A DNA stretch of 64,000 bases from Roseovarius dicentrarchi (lineage in GTDB: Bacteria; Pseudomonadota; Alphaproteobacteria; Rhodobacterales; Rhodobacteraceae), in the NCBI RefSeq assembly GCF_003316635.1, contig NZ_QNQP01000005.1, forward strand, positions 163,555-227,554. Reading direction: 5' to 3'. Numbering within the stretch: the first letter of the stretch is position 1; each line of letters opens with the position of its first letter. Below are positions 59,817-64,000 of this stretch, piece after piece. The translations under genes were made by a program, and so were the position numbers. The notes below the pieces were generated by a model. That model saw only the letters and a program-made list of their open reading frames with translations. It was not told where the DNA came from and did no database searches.

Positions 59817-61523
59817 CTATTCGCCCGCCTGCGCGTCATTCGCTGACGTGATCTGCTGACCCCCTTCTGTGCGATCCTTCAGCAACAAACGCTCCTGCGG
59901 CCACCAATCGGGGTGTTTGTCGCGGATATAGGCCAGCAGAGCCTCGCGCAGGCGCATTTCGGCGGCCCAGGCGGCCGATGGGTCGGGGCCCATCGCGTAG
60001 AACGACATTTCCTGTCCCGCCTCGGAATGTTTGGTCACTGCGGCGAACAGATGTTCGTGTTCGATTACGTCCTCATCGTCTTTGGCCAAATCACAAAACA
60101 CCTCGCGCAGCTCGTCGATATCGGCGCGGTGATCCAGAAACAGGGTGATCGTTTTCAGGATGCGCGCATCTGTCACCGACCAGTTTTCAAACGGTTGCGA
60201 GACGAAATATTTGACCGGCACGATAATGCGCCGCTCGTCCCATGTGCGCAGGCGCAGAAAAGTGTAAAAGATGCTTTCGACATAGGCCCAGTTATCCTCG
60301 AACTGGACGCTGTCGCCAATGCGGATGGGTTTGGCCAGCGCGATCTGCAAGGACGCCATGATATTGCCCAGCACGGCCTGACCGGCGATCCCCAACAGGA
60401 CGGTCAACACGCCCGCCGAGGCCAGCAGCGACATGCCCAGCGAATCAAACAGGTTCAGCCGCGACAACAGCACGATAATGGCGATGCCCACCATCAGCAG
60501 CACGATGATCCGCCGGATCGCGTAGATCGAAGTATATAGCTCGCGCTGGTCCAGACTGCGGGTATCGTCGATTTCGCCGATAACGCGGACGGTGATACGG
60601 TCCAGCACGGCATCCACGATCTTGAGCCCGGTAATGCCCAGCCCGGTCACGATCACGATCATCAGGAACGGGCGCAGGATTGTCGTCACCGGCCCCGAAA
60701 ACGACACCCCAAGGCTAAGCATGAACTGCGCGGCAATCGCCACAACCACAAAGGCCAGCGGAATTCGCGACCGCTCCAGCGCCGGGCGCAACAGGGGGCC
60801 GGGCACGGTTCTGCTGGCCCACCCGACACTGCGGTTGGTCACCCAGCCAAGGCCCAGCAAACCGCCCAACATGATCGGCAGCAGAATCCACTCCCACAGT
60901 CGCAGGCCACCGACACGAATGGTCAATTCCCTTGGGATATGCCTTTCAAACCGGCTGGGACCGAATTTTTCGTAAAGGGTGGGAATGTTCTGGACAGTTT
61001 GCGGTGTGAACATCCAAACAGGGTCTGCATCGGCTGCCTTGTACCGGCCCAGCCGGATCTCATAGGCTTGGCCCTCGACCTCGACCATTTTCAGCCCGAT
61101 ATCGCGCCGCGGCTTGCCCGCCAGCGCATTTTTGGATGTGCCGGTTTCCAGCATCGCGTCAGGCCGGGCCGATAGACCCGCCCAATCGATCCAAAGCTGC
61201 CGTTCAATAACCATCGCCAGCTTGCGGGCCAGCTGCACGCCTTCCTCCTTGCGGCTATCCTCTGGCAGATCACCCAAGTGCAGATACTGCGCCGCCTTGG
61301 CAAACTGCTGATCTTCGGTCAGCCGGATGAAATTGCGCACCGTCTCGCGCGGTGTGCGGCGCTGAACATCTATATCCCCGCCCGATGGGGTCATCACCGA
61401 GGCGTCGATTGCATACCACGCACCGCTGTCCTCTTGCGCGGACAGCTGGCCACCATAAACGAACATGGCGGCCAAGATCACCATGTGCAGCAGGGCCGCT
61501 GTAATGAGGCGAAGCATATTCAT
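59817..61523 (-). CDS. MscS-family mechanosensitive ion channel with periplasmic N-terminal domain
   Basis: 568 residues. Signal peptide (ITAALLHMVILAAMFVYGGQLSAQ), a periplasmic domain of about 180 residues, membrane helices from about residue 210, then the MscS pore helix and beta domain: LASAGVLTVLLGIAGQAVLGNIMASLQIALAKPIRIGDSVQFEDNWAYVESI and RTWDERRIIVPVKYF. The YnaI/YbdG-like large group is involved in osmotic-downshift protection. The soluble N-domain includes a repeated RLTEDQQFAKAAQYL-type helix of unknown role. Confidence 0.9.
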   Translation of the reverse strand: MNMLRLITAALLHMVILAAMFVYGGQLSAQEDSGAWYAIDASVMTPSGGDIDVQRRTPRETVRNFIRLTEDQQFAKAAQYLHLGDLPEDSRKEEGVQLARKLAMVIERQLWIDWAGLSARPDAMLETGTSKNALAGKPRRDIGLKMVEVEGQAYEIRLGRYKAADADPVWMFTPQTVQNIPTLYEKFGPSRFERHIPRELTIRVGGLRLWEWILLPIMLGGLLGLGWVTNRSVGWASRTVPGPLLRPALERSRIPLAFVVVAIAAQFMLSLGVSFSGPVTTILRPFLMIVIVTGLGITGLKIVDAVLDRITVRVIGEIDDTRSLDQRELYTSIYAIRRIIVLLMVGIAIIVLLSRLNLFDSLGMSLLASAGVLTVLLGIAGQAVLGNIMASLQIALAKPIRIGDSVQFEDNWAYVESIFYTFLRLRTWDERRIIVPVKYFVSQPFENWSVTDARILKTITLFLDHRADIDELREVFCDLAKDDEDVIEHEHLFAAVTKHSEAGQEMSFYAMGPDPSAAWAAEMRLREALLAYIRDKHPDWWPQERLLLKDRTEGGQQITSANDAQAGE

Positions 61524-61559
61524 ATCCCCATCATGCGCTGAAAAGCAGAAACGAGAAAA

Positions 61560-61583
61560 GGCCCACCCCGTCAGGGATGGGCC
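61560..61583 (-). terminator. Terminator of PRC-barrel gene
   Basis: GGCCCA-C-CCC, loop GTCA, GGG-A-TGGGCC forms a 9-bp stem with one mismatch; on the minus strand it is followed by CTTTTCTCGTTTC. Confidence 0.8.
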
Positions 61584-61606
61584 AAAGATGGTCTGATCTG
61601 CCGAAA

Positions 61607-62452
61607 TTACATGTCGTATTCGGGCTGAGCTTCCAGACGCTCCTGCGTGCTGTCGATGTAGATGCGCACGTCGTCACCGTCCTGCTCTTGCAGGATCTGT
61701 AGTTCCTCGAACGTCACCGCAACCGGCTTTTCGCCGATGCCAAGGAAACCGCCGACATTGATGACCACGTGGGACACCTTGCCGTCTTCGCCCAGAACGA
61801 GGCTGTCGATCTCGCCGACGCTTTCATCATTGGCGCCATAGACGTAGGAGCCTTCCAGCTGCTCGGACGTCATCTCGCTCACTGCGGCCATTTCGACTTC
61901 GGCATAGCCTTCACGTTCGACCGTGGGGCGGGGCAGCAATTCGCGGTCGGCGGCGTTGTTGTTCATCTGCGCCGTGTCGTCCGCGACCATATTGGTTTCG
62001 GCTGTGTTCGCCTCTGCCATGTCGTCGCCGCGGTCGAATTCGGGCATCTGCTCCAGCGCTTCCTTGGTGGTGGAGACGACGAGGAAACGGTCATTGCTGT
62101 CGCCCTCTTCGCGGACAATGCTGATGTCGCTCATCGGGACCGCAACGTCACGCTCGCCCATTCCGAGGAAGCCGCCAACGCCCAGAATAACCGCGCTGAC
62201 ATTGCCGTCCTGGGTCACGATGATATCGTTGATCTCGCCGATATCGTCCCACTCCGCCTCGCCGCCATCGGCGATTGTGGTGTCGGCTGCAACGGCGTTT
62301 TCCGCGTTATAGATGCGCATGCCGATCAGGTTGGATGCGTAGAAATCGCTCTGCTGCATCTCGACCTGACCGAATGCGGTGCCGTGGTTGTCGGCGTGGA
62401 CGGCGCCTGTCATTGCAATCACGAGTGCGGTTGTGCTCAGAAGGGTTTTCAT
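61607..62452 (-). CDS. Exported protein with two PRC-barrel domains
   Basis: 281 residues from ATG 62452 after AAGGAG; ATG 62497 lies before the ribosome site. Signal peptide (TLLSTTALVIAMTGAVHA). Two PRC-barrel-like repeats each with a conserved VSAVILGVGGFLGMGERDVAV / VSHVVINVGGFLGIGEKPVAV motif, separated by a low-complexity acidic Asn/Ala/Glu linker. PRC barrels bind surfaces or partners in photosynthetic reaction centres, RNA-processing and other proteins. A periplasmic tandem form is common in alphaproteobacteria but of unknown function. Confidence 0.9.
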   Translation of the reverse strand: MKTLLSTTALVIAMTGAVHADNHGTAFGQVEMQQSDFYASNLIGMRIYNAENAVAADTTIADGGEAEWDDIGEINDIIVTQDGNVSAVILGVGGFLGMGERDVAVPMSDISIVREEGDSNDRFLVVSTTKEALEQMPEFDRGDDMAEANTAETNMVADDTAQMNNNAADRELLPRPTVEREGYAEVEMAAVSEMTSEQLEGSYVYGANDESVGEIDSLVLGEDGKVSHVVINVGGFLGIGEKPVAVTFEELQILQEQDGDDVRIYIDSTQERLEAQPEYDM

Positions 62453-62836
62453 CTTGATACTCCTTGTTTCCGTTGCTGTTCTTGTCTCTGGGCACACAAC
62501 TGGCGCGGCGCCGTTAGGTTCCGGCGGCGCAGATTTTTTTCAGCGCGTTCGCAATTTGATTGCGCGAACCGGTTGCGCGTTCTGTCGTGAAAGTTCTCTC
62601 TTGAAGATACGCTTATTGGTTGACCTCGCGCTTGCCGTTCCGCAGCATGGCGCGCCCTGCCGGGGTGATTGACTGCTGCGCAATGCCGTGGCGCGGCCTG
62701 CGTGATGGACGATCTGGTGACTGCGTCAACATACGTGGTATTCAAATGCATCGCTTTGGCGGATAGTATGACGAACAGGGTCTCATATGCCCTCTACCCG
62801 GACGATCACAGCAATGTTGGAAAGAAAGGTACTGTC
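62453..62836. other. 384-bp divergent intergenic region, no gene seen
   Basis: Between the PRC-barrel gene and the exported protein there is no supported coding frame; the right half is visibly less GC-rich than the neighbours. Promoters for both genes should be here. Confidence 0.4.
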
Positions 62837-63511
62837 GTGGGCCTGATCCACAGAGGAACAGTGGCACTCTTGGCGGTTGTGCTCTGTGCGGCAGCGACTT
62901 TCGCAAGCGCCGGAAACAACACGGCCGCACCCTCCGCTCAGCATGCCGGACTGATGTGGAACCGAAGCGGTTTGCCAGCCGTATTTCCGTTGCAAATCAA
63001 AACGCTGCCGGGTCAGGATTACTTCCTGACATTAAACGACGTCAAAGGTAAGGCCGTATTGGCCGCCTACATAATAGGCGGCGCATTTTTCAAGGTGCTG
63101 GTTCCCCCTGGGGTTTTCAGGTTGAAATTCGCTGCCGGAGACGTCTGGCAAGGCGAAGACAATCTGTTCGGACCGGGTGACAATACGCATTTTTTCGAGT
63201 TGCGCGCCCCGCTGTCATTCGAAACCCGCGGGCTTGGGATCAAAGCCGGCCATGTCGTGAGCCTGCTGGAGCGGCCTCCCGGCCAGATTGCGGCGGCTAC
63301 GTTGAGGGATCAGCTGATCTGTCAATCTGTCAGATCCGAATTTCCATCGTCAATCTATTCTTTGGGCGCAGAGCGCGCTCAGGATGGTCAGCAACGCTGG
63401 CGGCCGTGGATCGGAGACCTGACGAACCCGAACCGAAGCATCCCGACTGAGGTGGTCCCCATTCCTTGGACAGGATCTGGCGCCTTTCAAGCTCTTCTTT
63501 GCTCCTGCTGA
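62837..63511 (+). CDS. Exported protein of unknown function, 3' end replaced by IS sequence
   Basis: 224 residues from GTG 62837, chosen because GAAAGG lies upstream and the product then starts with a clean signal peptide (GLIHRGTVALLAVVLCAAATFASA). The mature part has FPLQIKTLPGQDYFLTLNDVKGKAVLAAYI, VLVPPGVFRLKFAAGDVW and FELRAPLSF, mostly beta-strand-like; I recognise no family. An IS3-type end appears at 63448, so roughly the last 20 codons come from the element and the native C-terminus is lost or moved beyond it. Lower GC than the rest of the window. Probably a disrupted periplasmic or secreted protein. Confidence 0.55.
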   Translation: MGLIHRGTVALLAVVLCAAATFASAGNNTAAPSAQHAGLMWNRSGLPAVFPLQIKTLPGQDYFLTLNDVKGKAVLAAYIIGGAFFKVLVPPGVFRLKFAAGDVWQGEDNLFGPGDNTHFFELRAPLSFETRGLGIKAGHVVSLLERPPGQIAAATLRDQLICQSVRSEFPSSIYSLGAERAQDGQQRWRPWIGDLTNPNRSIPTEVVPIPWTGSGAFQALLCSC

Positions 63512-63900
63512 TCGGGTTGCGTGACTTCGATTTGCCGTGAGTAGAGCACTGCCGGTGGCCGGCCGCCAAGTGCTTTGTGCGGGCGGTGGTAATTGTAGAA
63601 CTCCATCCAGTTGCGGACACCGACGCGTGCCTGCGATCCGGTCTCCCGGGCATGCAGATAGACGCATTCGTATTTTAGGGTGCGCCACAGGCGTTCGATG
63701 AAGATATTATCCAAGGAACGACCCTTGCCGTCCATCGAGATGCGGATGCCGGACCGGCGCAGGCGGTCTGTCCAAGCGAAGGATGTGAACTGCGATCCCT
63801 GATCGCTGTTCATGATGTCGGGCGGTCCGAACCTATGGAGCGCCTCGTTCAGCGCCTCGACGCAGAAGTCGGCCTGAACTGATGCGGTGGATGCCTCCAC
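63448..63900 (-). mobile_element. IS3-family element remnant (right end and orfB 3' part)
   Basis: The sequence TGAGGTGGTCCCC at 63448-63460 begins with TG as IS3-family ends do and follows the orfB stop by about 27 bp. The element continues left to right as the minus-strand transposase to 63900, where another element interrupts it. The other end and orfA are outside or beyond the inserted element. Confidence 0.7.
63487..63900 (-). CDS. IS3-family transposase OrfB, 5'-truncated
   Basis: 137 residues remain of the integrase-core (DDE) transposase, in frame from about 63900. Two of the three acidic catalytic residues can be seen: Asp in NSDQGSQFTS and Glu in DNIFIERLWRTLKYE; the first Asp lies in the missing N-terminal part. 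The C-terminal segment has WMEFYNYHRPHKALGGRPP, typical of OrfB. The normal frame is interrupted near 63900, directly at the start of the IS110-type element, so this copy is inactive. Confidence 0.85.
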   Translation of the reverse strand: MEASTASVQADFCVEALNEALHRFGPPDIMNSDQGSQFTSFAWTDRLRRSGIRISMDGKGRSLDNIFIERLWRTLKYECVYLHARETGSQARVGVRNWMEFYNYHRPHKALGGRPPAVLYSRQIEVTQPDQQEQRRA

Positions 63901-64000
63901 CCGACGGCATCAATTGTGCCAAAGTGGTTTCATCTGAACCAAAGAGAGGGAGGCATCCATGTTAGAGATTAGCATATTGGCGGTTGATTTGGCCAAGAAC
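63889..64000 (+). mobile_element. IS110-family element, left end (continues outside window)
   Basis: A 10-bp inverted repeat GGATGCCTCC (63889-63898) and GGAGGCATCC (63949-63958) brackets the leader of a new plus-strand gene. It interrupts the IS3-type orfB. The right end is outside the window. Confidence 0.6.
63959..64000 (+). CDS. IS110-family transposase N-terminus (partial)
   Basis: Only 14 codons are present: MLEISILAVDLAKN, the characteristic opening of IS110/IS1111 DEDD transposases (first catalytic Asp in VDLAKN). The ribosome site AGGGAGG sits just upstream within the right half of the inverted repeat. The gene runs off the window. Confidence 0.75.
   Translation, partial: MLEISILAVDLAKN

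Noticed and set aside
1..64000. CRISPR arrays, tRNA or rRNA genes, prophage
   Set aside because: No regularly spaced repeats, cloverleaf-like or rRNA-like sequence, or phage structural genes were recognised by reading; a dedicated search was not possible here.

Overview
The window reads as chromosome (or large replicon) of a GC-rich, respiratory, probably marine alphaproteobacterium, most likely Rhodobacterales (Roseobacter type). The grounds are composition, three solute transporters with periplasmic binding proteins including two TRAP systems, Tat-exported redox enzymes, many c-type haem motifs, and tightly overlapping ATGA gene junctions. No rRNA, tRNA or CRISPR array was seen. The species call is inference.

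Layout. (1) 1-11.8 kb is an S/N-oxide respiration locus: a TMAO/DMSO-type molybdoenzyme with its own C-terminal haem c, a TorR/TorS/TorT-like signalling set, MoeA and a DUF2478 protein for molybdenum cofactor, and a PAS hybrid kinase running off the left edge. (2) 11.8-16 kb holds a YiaV/YiaW-like membrane pair and a NarX/LuxR-type two-component system. (3) 16.3-24.2 kb is a same-strand run of detoxification-like genes: GST, exported YcaC-like hydrolase, exported amidohydrolase, VOC dioxygenase, MhqD-like esterase, pirin, cytochrome b561 and a beta-lactamase-fold-like protein. GC-rich hairpins separate several of them. (4) 24.2-27.9 kb encodes a pentahaem cytochrome (triheme dehydrogenase-type part plus a TsdA-like part) and a lipoamide-dehydrogenase-like flavoprotein.

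(5) 28.3-48.5 kb is the most interesting block. It has a complete five-step histidine utilisation set (HutH, U, I, F, G, plus HutD and the GntR regulator HutC). Next to it lie an oligopeptide-type ABC transporter, an aspartoacylase/AstE-like hydrolase, a VanA-type Rieske oxygenase with a flavin/2Fe-2S reductase, a GcvA-type LysR regulator, a GlcD-type FAD dehydrogenase and a HisC-like aminotransferase. I propose a peripheral pathway that feeds modified histidines (N-acyl, beta-alanyl, N-methyl, or imidazole-lactate/pyruvate) into the Hut trunk. Similar TATAGAC-type sites in front of several of these operons support co-regulation. The substrate is inference.

(6) 48.6-59 kb holds a TAXI-type TRAP system, a LysR regulator, and a divergent operon of CoA-transferase, acyl-CoA dehydrogenase and a DctPQM TRAP transporter, which looks like an organic-acid uptake and activation module. 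(7) 59.2-62.5 kb has envelope genes (HdeD-like, MscS-like, tandem PRC-barrel). (8) 62.8-64 kb ends in an exported protein cut by an IS3-family element, itself cut by an IS110-family element that runs off the right edge.
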